DNA of 57,509 nt from Oscillospiraceae bacterium (GCA_015065615.1 SVPY01000015.1:1-57509), one strand, 5' to 3'; numbered from the stretch's first letter, positions 24,585 to 31,680 are shown. Program-made: numbers and translations. Notes: generated by a model not told the origin, from the letters alone.

Positions 24585-25698
24585 GAGTTCTTTTTGTGAA
24601 TTTATAAAAAGAATAGTTTGTGTTATCTGGCTACCGTTATTTATTTTCGGCAGCCTAATTTCAATTGCATCGGTAGCTATTAAGGCATCGGAAGTAAGTG
24701 AAAGCACTTTCGATATCAGCGTAAACGGCAAGGAGTTTTACGTCGGGGATTCGGTGGAATTAAACTTCAGCCTTAAAGGAGAAAAGGAGGTTTCCGCCTT
24801 TATTATTGAGGCAGAATACCCGGAGGGTCTTGATGCTCAGGGCTTTGTTGCAAGCGATAACATCAAAAACGCTTACTGGGAATATTTCGATTCAGGCAGT
24901 AAGGCTACTTTCATTTATACCTTTAAAGATATTCCTTTAGCGCCTATTGATAATATGCTTACGCTTAAATTTAAAGCAGGCGAAAATATCAAAGGCGAGG
25001 GTATAATTAAAGTAAGCGTGAAGGGTGCGCTTGATGAAAACGGAAATACCCTTTGTCCCGATTCCGAAGGCGAGATAACTATAAGCTTCAATCCCGAGAA
25101 AGAAAAGGCAAAGCTTACTAAATTGGTTCCTTCCGCCGGCAGTTTAAGTCCCGCTTTTTCAAGCGATATTTACGAATATAAGATGTACGTGCCCTACTCA
25201 GTAAGCAGTATTACTTTCAGCGAGGAGCATACGGGCGAAGGCAAGGTAAGCGTAAACCGCAAAAATTTAGGCTCGGGCGGAAGTGTAAGCGAATTTATTA
25301 TCACCCTTAAGGATGAAAGCGGTGAGAAAACTCAATATAAAGTGCTTGTTACAAGAGGCGAATACGTAAGACCTTCCACAGGTACAAAGAAGGAAAGCTC
25401 TTCAAATAATGAAGGCAGCAACTCTTCTTCGGCAGAAAGCATAATTTTGGAAGAAAACAGCGAATTAGCTTCCGAGCATAGCGTAGTAAATGCCGATATT
25501 AACGTTAAAACTGAATCAAACAGTTCGAATAATATTGAAGAAGTTATACTTGAAGAGCCGGAAGAATTAAAAGTGAGCGGAGATAATAGCTTTACCTCCT
25601 TCCTTTTGGGCGCAGGAAGTATGCTTGCAGGTGTAATTATCGGACTTTTAAGCCTTTTGATATTCAAAAAAATAAAAGATGGTAAAAAAGAAAAATAA
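24577..25698 (+). CDS. Membrane-anchored surface protein with cohesin-like and cadherin-like beta-sandwich domains
   Basis: A 373-residue exported protein. A signal peptide (about 1-33) is followed by a cohesin/carbohydrate-binding-like sandwich (about 40-165; note FYVGDSVELNFSLKG and a Glu-Tyr-Pro strand). Next comes a cadherin-like beta-sandwich domain of the PF12733 type (about 170-255; LTKLVPSAGSLSPAF ... YKVLVTRG), a Ser/Glu-rich stalk, a transmembrane helix (about 342-364) and a short Lys-rich tail. The topology is one membrane span with the domains outside. The ATG at 24577 lies inside the last codons of the MFS gene, with an 8-bp overlap. It could bind extracellular glycan or another cell-wall protein for the MFS carrier (inference); true cohesin activity is not shown. 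Confidence 0.75.
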   Translation: MNKSSFCEFIKRIVCVIWLPLFIFGSLISIASVAIKASEVSESTFDISVNGKEFYVGDSVELNFSLKGEKEVSAFIIEAEYPEGLDAQGFVASDNIKNAYWEYFDSGSKATFIYTFKDIPLAPIDNMLTLKFKAGENIKGEGIIKVSVKGALDENGNTLCPDSEGEITISFNPEKEKAKLTKLVPSAGSLSPAFSSDIYEYKMYVPYSVSSITFSEEHTGEGKVSVNRKNLGSGGSVSEFIITLKDESGEKTQYKVLVTRGEYVRPSTGTKKESSSNNEGSNSSSAESIILEENSELASEHSVVNADINVKTESNSSNNIEEVILEEPEELKVSGDNSFTSFLLGAGSMLAGVIIGLLSLLIFKKIKDGKKEK

Positions 25699-25712
25699 AT
25701 TTAAAAAAACTC

Positions 25713-25741
25713 TTGACTTTTCTATGTAAGATATGTATAAT
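25713..25741 (+). promoter_or_regulatory. tRNA-Arg promoter
   Basis: TTGACT (25713-25718) and TATAAT (25736-25741) are separated by 17 nt, ending 21 nt before the tRNA. Confidence 0.85.
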
Positions 25742-25762
25742 AATAAAGCTCTCAAGAGTTAT

Positions 25763-25839
25763 GCGCTGGTAGCTCAGCTGGATAGAGTGACTGGCTACGA
25801 ACCAGTAGGTCAGGGGTTCGAGTCCCTTCCAGCGCGCCA
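25763..25839 (+). tRNA. tRNA-Arg (anticodon ACG), CCA encoded
   Basis: The 77-nt cloverleaf is complete: acceptor GCGCTGG/CCAGCGC, D-stem GCTC/GAGT (one G-T pair), anticodon stem ACTGG/CCAGT with loop CTACGAA (anticodon ACG, read as ICG, for CGN codons), T-arm AGGGG-TTCGAGT-CCCTT, discriminator G and genomic CCA. Confidence 0.97.
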
Positions 25840-25841
25840 AG

Positions 25842-25880
25842 AAAAAAGCCACATTTGTCTAAGACAAGTGTGGCTTTTTT
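25842..25880. terminator. Terminator of tRNA-Arg
   Basis: A 16-17 bp stem (AAAAAGCCACA... with ...TGTGGCTTTTT, one G-T pair) and a 4-nt loop, symmetric enough to act in both directions. Confidence 0.9.
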
Positions 25881-25885
25881 CAACT

Positions 25886-26048
25886 AAGTGTGCCTTGCGG
25901 CACGTGAAGTGTCTGAGACGTGAAGTAAGGCTTCGCCTAGTGAAGTGCCTGCGGGCGTTGGTGGCACACTTAACTTCATATCGTGTATAAGCACGATGCT
26001 TCATAGTGGTGAAACCACTGCTTCACTTGGCGTAGCCAAACTTCACTA
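25886..26048. repeat. Array of GTGAAGT units alternating with mini-hairpins, inverted about its centre
   Basis: Three copies of GTGAAGT (25904-25910, 25920-25926, 25940-25946) are followed by four inverted copies: ACTTCAT 25973-25979, GCTTCAT 25998-26004, GCTTCAC 26020-26026, ACTTCAC 26040-26046. Between units sit different short perfect hairpins: GTGCC/GGCAC, GTC/GAC, AGGC/GCCT, GCC/GGC, ATCGTG/CACGAT, AGTGGT/ACCACT and TTGGC/GCCAA. In addition AAGTGTGCC (25886-25894) pairs with GGCACACTT (25963-25971). The whole can fold as a nested, branched structure. It ends 31 nt before the four-helix-bundle gene. Function unknown. Confidence 0.85.
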
Positions 26049-26079
26049 AAAATATATTTAATAATGAATAGGTTAGTAT

Positions 26080-26433
26080 ATGTCTGAAAGTAAATTGAGA
26101 ACGCAATCCATGAATTTCGCAGTATCCATAATTAATCTTGTCAGGAAGCTTAAAGATAAGCGAGAATCCATAATCTCAAACCAAATAGGCAGAAGCGGTA
26201 CCTCAATAGGTGCTAATATACGCGAGGCTCAATATGCTCACGGAAAAGCGGACTTTATTGCAAAACTGCAGATATCACTTAAAGAGGCAAATGAAACAGG
26301 ATATTGGCTGGAATTGCTTTATAAAACAAATTATATCACCGAAGAGGAATATAAAAATCTCGAAACCGCTTGTGCAAGCTTGAGAATTATGCTGATCTCT
26401 TCCATAAACACAGCCAAAGAAAATATAAAATAG
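26080..26433 (+). CDS. Four-helix-bundle protein (S23/IVS type)
   Basis: A 117-residue all-helical protein of the family named after ORFs in 23S rRNA intervening sequences; Avd of diversity-generating retroelements shares the fold. The diagnostic core is ISNQIGRSGTSIGANIREAQ (about residues 36-55), followed by FIAKLQISLKEANETGYWLELL (a helix about 62-83). The family forms pentameric barrels that bind nucleic acid. No rRNA or reverse transcriptase lies nearby. The gene has no strong binding site (GGTTAG only), sits directly after the GTGAAGT hairpin array, and is closed by its own terminator. Array plus gene therefore look like one small unit inserted downstream of tRNA-Arg (inference). Confidence 0.88.
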   Translation: MSESKLRTQSMNFAVSIINLVRKLKDKRESIISNQIGRSGTSIGANIREAQYAHGKADFIAKLQISLKEANETGYWLELLYKTNYITEEEYKNLETACASLRIMLISSINTAKENIK

Positions 26434-26440
26434 TTAACTT

Positions 26441-26471
26441 AAAGCAACCTCAAATATGGTTGCTTTTTTTC
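26441..26471. terminator. Terminator after the four-helix-bundle gene
   Basis: AAAGCAACC (26441-26449) pairs with GGTTGCTTT (26458-26466) around an 8-nt loop, followed by a T run. Confidence 0.85.
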
Positions 26472-26473
26472 TT

Positions 26474-26495
26474 CAAATGGTACTCGAACCCTGAG
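26474..26495 (-). other. Possible relic of a tRNA 3' end (T-arm), reverse orientation
   Basis: Read on the minus strand, this stretch contains CAGGGTTCGAGT followed by ACCA, matching the T-loop region of a tRNA. The 3' side of the T-stem no longer pairs and no acceptor or anticodon arm is found. It faces tRNA-Arg across the hairpin array and is followed on its own strand by the terminator stem at 26441-26471. Confidence 0.35.
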
Positions 26496-26523
26496 AATGA
26501 AAAGATGCAGTTTGAGGTAAAAC

Positions 26524-26543
26524 ATTTAACCAAACGGTTAAAT
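26524..26543. promoter_or_regulatory. Operator 1 of the SdpR-like repressor (perfect palindrome)
   Basis: Perfect 8-bp arms ATTTAACC and GGTTAAAT with a 4-nt spacer AAAC, ending 5 nt before the -35 box. Confidence 0.7.
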
Positions 26544-26548
26544 AAGTG

Positions 26549-26577
26549 TTGACATATACGGAAAAAGTTGCTATAAT
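26549..26577 (+). promoter_or_regulatory. Promoter of the sdpRI-like operon
   Basis: Perfect TTGACA (26549-26554) and TATAAT (26572-26577), 17-nt spacing, framed by two identical-arm palindromes. Confidence 0.9.
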
Positions 26578-26579
26578 AT

Positions 26580-26599
26580 ATTTAACCGAAAGGTTAAAT
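26580..26599. promoter_or_regulatory. Operator 2 of the SdpR-like repressor (perfect palindrome)
   Basis: The same 8-bp arms as operator 1 (ATTTAACC / GGTTAAAT) with spacer GAAA. It covers the transcription start region. The two centres are 56 bp apart. Confidence 0.7.
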
Positions 26600-26619
26600 G
26601 ACTAAAAGGAGTGAGCAAG

Positions 26620-26892
26620 TTGGGAATACAGAATACACTTAAAGCCCTCGGCGACCCCATAAGAAGGGAAATCTTAGAGCTTTTAAAATCGGGAAGGCTC
26701 ACTGCAGGCGAAATATCCGAAAAGTTCCCCGTAAGCGGCGCGGCGGTATCCAAACACCTCTCCGTTTTGAAGGATGCTGACCTGATAAGAGATACACGAA
26801 ACGGAAAATATATTTTATACGAGCTCAATACCTCTGTTTTAGAGGAGGTTATGCTCTGGCTGACAGGCTTGAAAGGAGAAAAAAATGATTAA
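26620..26892 (+). CDS. ArsR/SmtB-family winged-helix autorepressor, SdpR-like
   Basis: A 90-residue DNA-binding repressor. It follows the ArsR pattern: ALGDPIRREILELLKSGRLTAGEI (about 7-30), recognition helix region SGAAVSKHLSVLKDADLI (about 37-54), then the wing NGKYILYELN. It lacks the metal-binding ELCVCDL motif, so it is not a metal sensor. The start is taken at TTG 26620, because AAAAGGA directly abuts the in-frame GTG at 26611 but is 9 nt from this TTG. The following gene overlaps its last eight bases. In Bacillus subtilis SdpR represses the sdpRI operon and is sequestered at the membrane by SdpI when toxin is bound. The palindromes around the promoter support autorepression here. Confidence 0.9.
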   Translation: MGIQNTLKALGDPIRREILELLKSGRLTAGEISEKFPVSGAAVSKHLSVLKDADLIRDTRNGKYILYELNTSVLEEVMLWLTGLKGEKND

Positions 26893-27517
26893 GAAAAATT
26901 TGAAAATATTGATTATAACCTCCCTTGTTATTTTACTTCCCATAGCGGCAGGTCTAATTCTTTGGAATCAGCTCCCGGAAAATATACCCACTCACTGGAA
27001 TACGAAAGGTGAAATAGACGGATACAGCAGTAAGGCGTTTGCCGTGCTCGGTTTACCTTCGCTGATGCTTTTAGTTCAGTGGTTATGCGTGCTTGCAACG
27101 AGCGCCGACCCCAAAAAGGAAAAGCATCCTCAAAAAGTACTGCACCTTGTTTTCTGGATGATTCCCGTTATTACGGTAGTGCTCTGCACAGCCACTTATT
27201 TGGCGGCTTTGGGCATTGAAGTACGTATGGAAATTATTATGCCCGTTATTATGGGTCTTGTTTTCATTATAGTGGGTAATTATCTGCCTAAATGTAAGCA
27301 GAATTACACCATAGGTATTAAAATTCCGTGGACTCTGGAAAGCGAAGAAAACTGGAATAAAACCCACCGCTTTGCAGGTGTGCTCTGGGTGGTTTGCGGT
27401 ATGCTCATAATGTTTACGGGTATTTTCGGCAGTTTCTTCCTTTTCATCGGAATTACTGCCTTGATGGTATTGGCGCCATTGATTTATTCCTACATCCTTT
27501 ATAAAAAGGGAGTATAA
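26885..27517 (+). CDS. SdpI family membrane protein (immunity/signal-transduction type)
   Basis: A 210-residue membrane protein with about six hydrophobic helices. The N-terminal DUF1648 module carries NIPTHWNTKGEIDGYSSK (about residues 34-51). The C-terminal SdpI module has NYLPKCKQNYTIGIKIPWTL followed by NWNKTHRFAG (about 130-165). In Bacillus subtilis SdpI gives immunity to the SdpC cannibalism toxin and relays its presence to SdpR. No sdpC-like gene is found in this window, so sensing of foreign or distantly encoded toxins, or another envelope stress, is more likely (inference). It overlaps the repressor gene by 8 nt and ends at a strong terminator. Confidence 0.92.
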   Translation: MIKKNLKILIITSLVILLPIAAGLILWNQLPENIPTHWNTKGEIDGYSSKAFAVLGLPSLMLLVQWLCVLATSADPKKEKHPQKVLHLVFWMIPVITVVLCTATYLAALGIEVRMEIIMPVIMGLVFIIVGNYLPKCKQNYTIGIKIPWTLESEENWNKTHRFAGVLWVVCGMLIMFTGIFGSFFLFIGITALMVLAPLIYSYILYKKGV

Positions 27518-27543
27518 CCGCCATATTAGCTTAAAATAAAATT

Positions 27544-27590
27544 ACCGACTGAATTTTGGCAGTACGCCGTTTTAATTCAGTCGGTTTTTC
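27544..27590 (+). terminator. Terminator of the sdpRI-like operon
   Basis: ACCGACTGAATT (27544-27555) and AATTCAGTCGGT (27574-27585) make a perfect 12-bp stem followed by TTTTTC. Confidence 0.9.
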
Positions 27591-27648
27591 GTTATTTCTG
27601 CTGATTTATTGCCACAGGATTTCCCGGCAGCAGGTAAATTAAAAGGGA

Positions 27649-29097
27649 TTAAACCCAATCATTTTCAATGATGGAACACAAATAACTTCTTTGTGCCGGA
27701 GAATAGGGAACGGTTAAAGCATTGGGGGATAATTTTGTTTTTTTCTTTAACACTTCCACGGCTTTTTTTAAGGCGCTTCTGTTCTCCATTGCATATATAC
27801 CCAAAAGCTCACCGTCATCGGACGTTACCTTGATGTATACGAAATATTCGTAGTTGTGGACGTAAGAGCCGCTTTTTACGTCATACTTATTCTCTTCAAG
27901 GTAGTAGTTATCGGGCATTTCATCAAGCACGGCTTTCTTTTTCTGCCTGTAATCCTCCACCTCGTATACGGATTGTGAACTTGCATTGGGGTGAGTTTCT
28001 TCGTACCAGTCTGCAGAGTGACCTAAATATTTATTTTCAAGACTTTCCAGATCACTCTTCAGTTTGGATTTTTCCTTGTTCTCAAAAGCTACGTATTCGG
28101 TGTATTGGCGCTCACTGCTCTCAAAAATATCTTCTTTCCATTTGTGATACAGGCACTCGTATTTGTATTCGGGACTGAAATTCTTAACACCGAGGCCGAA
28201 AAGAGGATAAAGATGGTATTTATTTATAATTTGTTCTGTGGAAGATGCGGTGAGAGGTCTGATCTCTAAAATCTGATCAAGTATGGTTACCCGTCGGATT
28301 GAAACTGTATCGGAGCTTTTTCTGTCGCTTACGTAGCTTTCCTGCCACATACCTATATCCTGCATTGAGCCGTATGATATAAAACGCTCTCTTTCATTTT
28401 CGGGAAGTGTGTAGGAATGTGAAAACCAGAAATCCGTGACTTCGGGTGCTTTGGCGCCGGCACTTAAATATATGTTTTCTGCTTCGTCAAGCTCTGTTTC
28501 TGCTGCTTTTAAATAAATTTTACCGTTTTTAGTTTTCTTTAAGCTTTTTCTTTTCTTTGCAAAATATTCTATTATTCTTGCTATAACGGTTATCAGAGTA
28601 CCGCCGATTAAAGAGAGATAATATACGTTTATGGGACTTCCGAAAAATTCAAGCTCAAGTACGAAATATGAAAATACGCATATTATAGTGAAAATAAACT
28701 GAGCTACAGGGAATAAGCCCAAAAAGGTTGAAAGGAAAAGAAGACCGGCCTGCACTGCAAAGGGGGCAAGCATCTGTGAGTATCCCGGCTCTGTTAATAC
28801 TTTTATTTCTTCAAGGGCTTTGCCTTCATCCGTCAGGCAGAAGTAATAGAAGGTAAAAAGTGAAGCTATAACGATAATTGCCCATATAAACAGATTAAGC
28901 TGCTTGTAGTGGCGGTCCTCGAAAAATGCCTGAGACCCCATATAACTGTTATGAAGGGAGAGATCGTTAAGGCTCTTTTTTATGCTTTTCACCTTATCTT
29001 TTAAAAGCGCGGCTTTCTTTTCATCTTCTTTTGTGATAATAAGCCTGTTTTCTTTCAGATTTTTGGCAAAATCCTCTTTAGCTGACTGAACGCTCAT
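27649..29097 (-). CDS. Unrecognised 482-residue membrane protein
   Basis: No family recognised. A charged coiled-coil-like N terminus (about 1-65) is followed by four to five hydrophobic helices (about 68-90, 107-125, 128-150, 155-178). A large soluble C-terminal part (about 180-482) is probably cytosolic and has a Lys/Glu helical stretch around residues 325-355. No motif for an enzyme is visible. Its ATG overlaps the stop of the 82-residue gene (ATGA), and its binding site GGAGG lies in that gene, so the two proteins are made together, perhaps as a complex. They follow araA-araD on the same strand. Confidence 0.7.
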   Translation of the reverse strand: MSVQSAKEDFAKNLKENRLIITKEDEKKAALLKDKVKSIKKSLNDLSLHNSYMGSQAFFEDRHYKQLNLFIWAIIVIASLFTFYYFCLTDEGKALEEIKVLTEPGYSQMLAPFAVQAGLLFLSTFLGLFPVAQFIFTIICVFSYFVLELEFFGSPINVYYLSLIGGTLITVIARIIEYFAKKRKSLKKTKNGKIYLKAAETELDEAENIYLSAGAKAPEVTDFWFSHSYTLPENERERFISYGSMQDIGMWQESYVSDRKSSDTVSIRRVTILDQILEIRPLTASSTEQIINKYHLYPLFGLGVKNFSPEYKYECLYHKWKEDIFESSERQYTEYVAFENKEKSKLKSDLESLENKYLGHSADWYEETHPNASSQSVYEVEDYRQKKKAVLDEMPDNYYLEENKYDVKSGSYVHNYEYFVYIKVTSDDGELLGIYAMENRSALKKAVEVLKKKTKLSPNALTVPYSPAQRSYLCSIIENDWV

Positions 29098-29342
29098 AAT
29101 ATACCTCCGATATCACCAAAATAATCGACGGTATCAATACTGCCAAATAACGAGGAGATGTCTTCTAAATCCTCGGATTCGAAACCTAACTTAATGCCCT
29201 TATCAAGGTCAAAATCTGTTCCGAATGAGAAAATAAAGCTCAGCGCCCATATTATAGCGGCAATACCGAGAATATCGTGGAGGTTAAAAACGAGGGGCAT
29301 ATAGCTTTTTTTCAGCTTTAATTTATATTTTGATTTAGCCAT
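29094..29342 (-). CDS. Small 82-residue membrane protein, unrecognised
   Basis: A basic N terminus (KSKYKLKLKKSY) is followed by one hydrophobic helix (about residues 22-42) and an acidic tail rich in Asp, Ile and Phe. It resembles no family I know. It is translationally coupled to the 482-residue membrane protein and starts 13 nt after the araD stop, with the binding site GAAAGGTG. Its constant association with that partner would be a useful test of a two-component membrane complex. Confidence 0.65.
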   Translation of the reverse strand: MAKSKYKLKLKKSYMPLVFNLHDILGIAAIIWALSFIFSFGTDFDLDKGIKLGFESEDLEDISSLFGSIDTVDYFGDIGGIL

Positions 29343-29355
29343 AGTTTTACACCTT

Positions 29356-30045
29356 TCATTTCTGCCCGTAGTAGGCGTTTTTGCCGTGCTTTCTTAAATA
29401 ATGTTTATCAAGAAGTTCTTTTTGCATAGAATCTGAGTTTCCCAAAGCCTCGGTGTGGAATGCCATAAAGGCTACTTCCTCCAAAACTACCGCGTTATGT
29501 ACGGCTTCCATAGGGTCTTTGCCCCAAGAAAACGGGCCGTGGCTGTGAACAAGGCAGGATGGAATACTTAAGGGGTCAATATTTTCGAAGGTCTCGATAA
29601 TTACGTTGCCCGTCTCTTTTTCGTATTCACCCTTTATTTCTTCTGCGGTCATTTTTCTCGTGCAGGGAATTTCACCGTAAAAATAATCGCCGTGGGTGGT
29701 GCCGTAGGCTTTAATACCCTTTCCTGCCTGCGAAAAGGAGGTTGCCCATCTTGAATGGGTGTGCACTATGCCGCCTATTTCGGGAAAAGCCCTGTATAAA
29801 GCAAGGTGAGTGGGGGTATCGGAGGAGGGTTTATACTTGCCTTCAATAATTTCCCCCGTTTCAAGGGAGACTACCACCATATCTTCTTTTGTCATGGTGC
29901 CGTATTCAACACCGCTGGGCTTTATAACCACAAGCCCTTTTTCGCGGTCGATACCCGATACGTTGCCCCATGTAAATGTAACTAACTTATATTCGGGCAA
30001 AAGCATATTGGCTTTAAATACTGTTTCTTTTAAATTTTCAAGCAT
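29356..30045 (-). CDS. araD: L-ribulose-5-phosphate 4-epimerase
   Basis: A class II aldolase-fold, Zn2+-dependent epimerase converting L-ribulose-5-phosphate to D-xylulose-5-phosphate, the last step of arabinose entry into the pentose phosphate pathway. The 229-residue protein shows [10 protein letters not shown] and [10 protein letters not shown] near the N terminus, the metal histidines of [13 protein letters not shown] (about 92-104), and [12 protein letters not shown] (about 162-173). Length and motifs are standard. It follows araA with an 11-nt gap. A ribulokinase (araB) is missing from this cluster and must be encoded elsewhere. Confidence 0.96.
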   Translation of the reverse strand: MLENLKETVFKANMLLPEYKLVTFTWGNVSGIDREKGLVVIKPSGVEYGTMTKEDMVVVSLETGEIIEGKYKPSSDTPTHLALYRAFPEIGGIVHTHSRWATSFSQAGKGIKAYGTTHGDYFYGEIPCTRKMTAEEIKGEYEKETGNVIIETFENIDPLSIPSCLVHSHGPFSWGKDPMEAVHNAVVLEEVAFMAFHTEALGNSDSMQKELLDKHYLRKHGKNAYYGQK

Positions 30046-30056
30046 AATAAAGTACC

Positions 30057-31520
30057 TTATTTAAGTTTTCGGGCAAGGTCGTTGAGGAAAAGTTCTTTTT
30101 CAAGGGAGTCAACGGTGGTGTCCTTAGTGATGTGAACGAATTCAATGTCCATAATTTTTGCAAAATCTTTCATCTGCTCTGCAGTAACGTCGTAGGAAAG
30201 TACGGTGTGGTGGGCGCCGCCTGCGGTTATCCAGCATTCAACGCCGTCCAAAAGATTGGGCATAGCCCTCCACATAACCTTTGCAACGGGAAGGTTGGGC
30301 ATTTCCATAATAGGCTTTACGCAAACTATATCCTGACATACAAGTCTCATCCTGCCGCCCATATCAATAAGGGAAACCACGATAGCATCGCCCTCTTTGC
30401 CGTCGAAAACAAGTCTTGCAGGGTCTTTTTCGTTCATACCGATGCCTAAATGATGCGTTTCAATTCTGGGTTTCGTTGCGGAAAGGCTGGGGCAGACTTC
30501 CAGCATGTGTGCGCCGAGGCTGTATTCACTGCCGCTTACAAGGTGATAGGTGTAATCCTCCATAAAAGCGGAAGCGCCGTTGCCGTTTTTACCCATCGCT
30601 TTCATAATGGCGGTCATAGCCGCAACCTTCCAGTCGCCCTCACCGCCGTAGCCGTAGCCTAAACTCATAAGGTGCTGTGAAGCAAGTCCGGGAAGCTGCT
30701 GCATTCCGTATAAATCCTGGAAAGTATTGGAGAAAGCAAGGCAGTTTTCACTGTCCATCATCTTTTTAATGGCAATTTCTTCTCTTGCCTGATAGCGGAT
30801 AGCCTCTATATTATCGGTATTAATATCGTAATTTTCTTCGTAAACCTTATAAAGAGCGTCAATTTCGGCTTCCGTTACCTTGTCCATCTCCTTTACAAGG
30901 TCGCCTACTGCCCATGTATTAACCTGCCAGCCCAGTTTAAGCTGTGTTTCCACCTTGTCGCCCTCAGTTACGGCAACCTCGCGCATATTATCGCCGAAGC
31001 GCATAACTTTCATATTCTTGCTGACGCTTACGCCCACGCATACCTTCATCCAGTCACCGAGGCGCTTGTGAACTTTCTCATCAAGCCAGTAGCCTGCAAT
31101 AACCTTTCTGGGCATTCTAAGGCGGGCGGCAATAAAGCCGTGCTCGCGGTCGCCGTGGGCAGCCTGATTCAAATTCATAAAGTCCATATCGATTTCGTCG
31201 CCGGGAATACCGAGGTTATACTGGGTAGCCAAATGGCAATAGGGCTTCTGAAGCAGGCTTAAGCCGTTTATCCACATCTTGGAGGGTGAAAAAGTGTGGC
31301 ACCATGTGATAATACCGATGCAGCTGTCGTCGTAATTTGCTTCTTTAATAGTGTCGGCAATTTCCTTATTGGTTTTTGCGGTTACCTTGTAAATAAGGGG
31401 GTAGGGGAGCTTTTCGCTTAATTTCTCTGCCATCTCCCTGGCTCTTTTATCAACGGTTTCCAAAACTTCGTCGCCGTATAAAAACTGCGAGCCTACCACG
31501 AACCAAAAATTATAGTTCAT
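30057..31520 (-). CDS. araA: L-arabinose isomerase
   Basis: Interconverts L-arabinose and L-ribulose with Mn2+ in the cytosol. The 487-residue length and motifs are typical: [14 protein letters not shown] at the start, [13 protein letters not shown] (about 84-96), [11 protein letters not shown] (about 288-298), the metal ligands around FMEDYTYHL (about 319-327) and ETHHLGIG, and the late histidine in GGAHHTVLS. It is the first gene of araA-araD plus two membrane-protein genes, with a likely promoter at 31567-31595 and the binding site AAAGGAG. A short dyad (GTAT/ATAC) between promoter and gene could be a repressor site. Confidence 0.97.
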   Translation of the reverse strand: MNYNFWFVVGSQFLYGDEVLETVDKRAREMAEKLSEKLPYPLIYKVTAKTNKEIADTIKEANYDDSCIGIITWCHTFSPSKMWINGLSLLQKPYCHLATQYNLGIPGDEIDMDFMNLNQAAHGDREHGFIAARLRMPRKVIAGYWLDEKVHKRLGDWMKVCVGVSVSKNMKVMRFGDNMREVAVTEGDKVETQLKLGWQVNTWAVGDLVKEMDKVTEAEIDALYKVYEENYDINTDNIEAIRYQAREEIAIKKMMDSENCLAFSNTFQDLYGMQQLPGLASQHLMSLGYGYGGEGDWKVAAMTAIMKAMGKNGNGASAFMEDYTYHLVSGSEYSLGAHMLEVCPSLSATKPRIETHHLGIGMNEKDPARLVFDGKEGDAIVVSLIDMGGRMRLVCQDIVCVKPIMEMPNLPVAKVMWRAMPNLLDGVECWITAGGAHHTVLSYDVTAEQMKDFAKIMDIEFVHITKDTTVDSLEKELFLNDLARKLK

Positions 31521-31539
31521 AATCTTTCTCCTTTTTTGT

Positions 31540-31551
31540 GTATCCGTATAC
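31540..31551. promoter_or_regulatory. Short dyad in the araA leader, possible operator
   Basis: GTAT-CCGT-ATAC, about 15-25 nt downstream of the -10 box and just before the binding site. The position suits an arabinose repressor, but the arms are only 4 bp and no regulator gene is nearby. Confidence 0.3.
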
Positions 31552-31566
31552 TTATACTTTATTTAT

Positions 31567-31595
31567 ATTATAAACACAGAGGGGTTAGGTTGCAA
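31567..31595 (-). promoter_or_regulatory. Probable araA promoter
   Basis: On the minus strand TTGCAA and TATAAT are 17 nt apart, 46 nt upstream of the araA start. Confidence 0.6.
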
Positions 31596-31637
31596 TAATA
31601 AATTTACCGTTACAAGAGAAAACAAATAAAAAATCAC

Positions 31638-31666
31638 TTGACAAAACCGTTGTTTTAAAGTATAAT
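31638..31666 (+). promoter_or_regulatory. tRNA-Val promoter
   Basis: Perfect TTGACA and TATAAT with 17-nt spacing, 14 nt before the mature tRNA. Confidence 0.9.
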
Positions 31667-31680
31667 TTCATTCGTTCTTT

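Noticed and set aside
25733-26004. Open frames on both strands across tRNA-Arg and its hairpin array
   Set aside because: They are by-products of the tRNA and repeats; one contains the typical AGRDSNP-type peptide from a reversed tRNA 3' end. Neither has a binding site of its own.
25886-26048. CRISPR-like array
   Set aside because: The repeats are only 7 bp, change orientation halfway, and the intervening pieces are self-complementary and of unequal length. No cas genes are present.
26080-26433. Avd of a diversity-generating retroelement
   Set aside because: The fold family fits, but no reverse transcriptase, template repeat or variable target gene is present nearby.
26885-27517. Complete toxin-immunity cannibalism operon (sdpABC + sdpRI)
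   Set aside because: Only the regulator and SdpI-like genes are here; flanking genes are unrelated.
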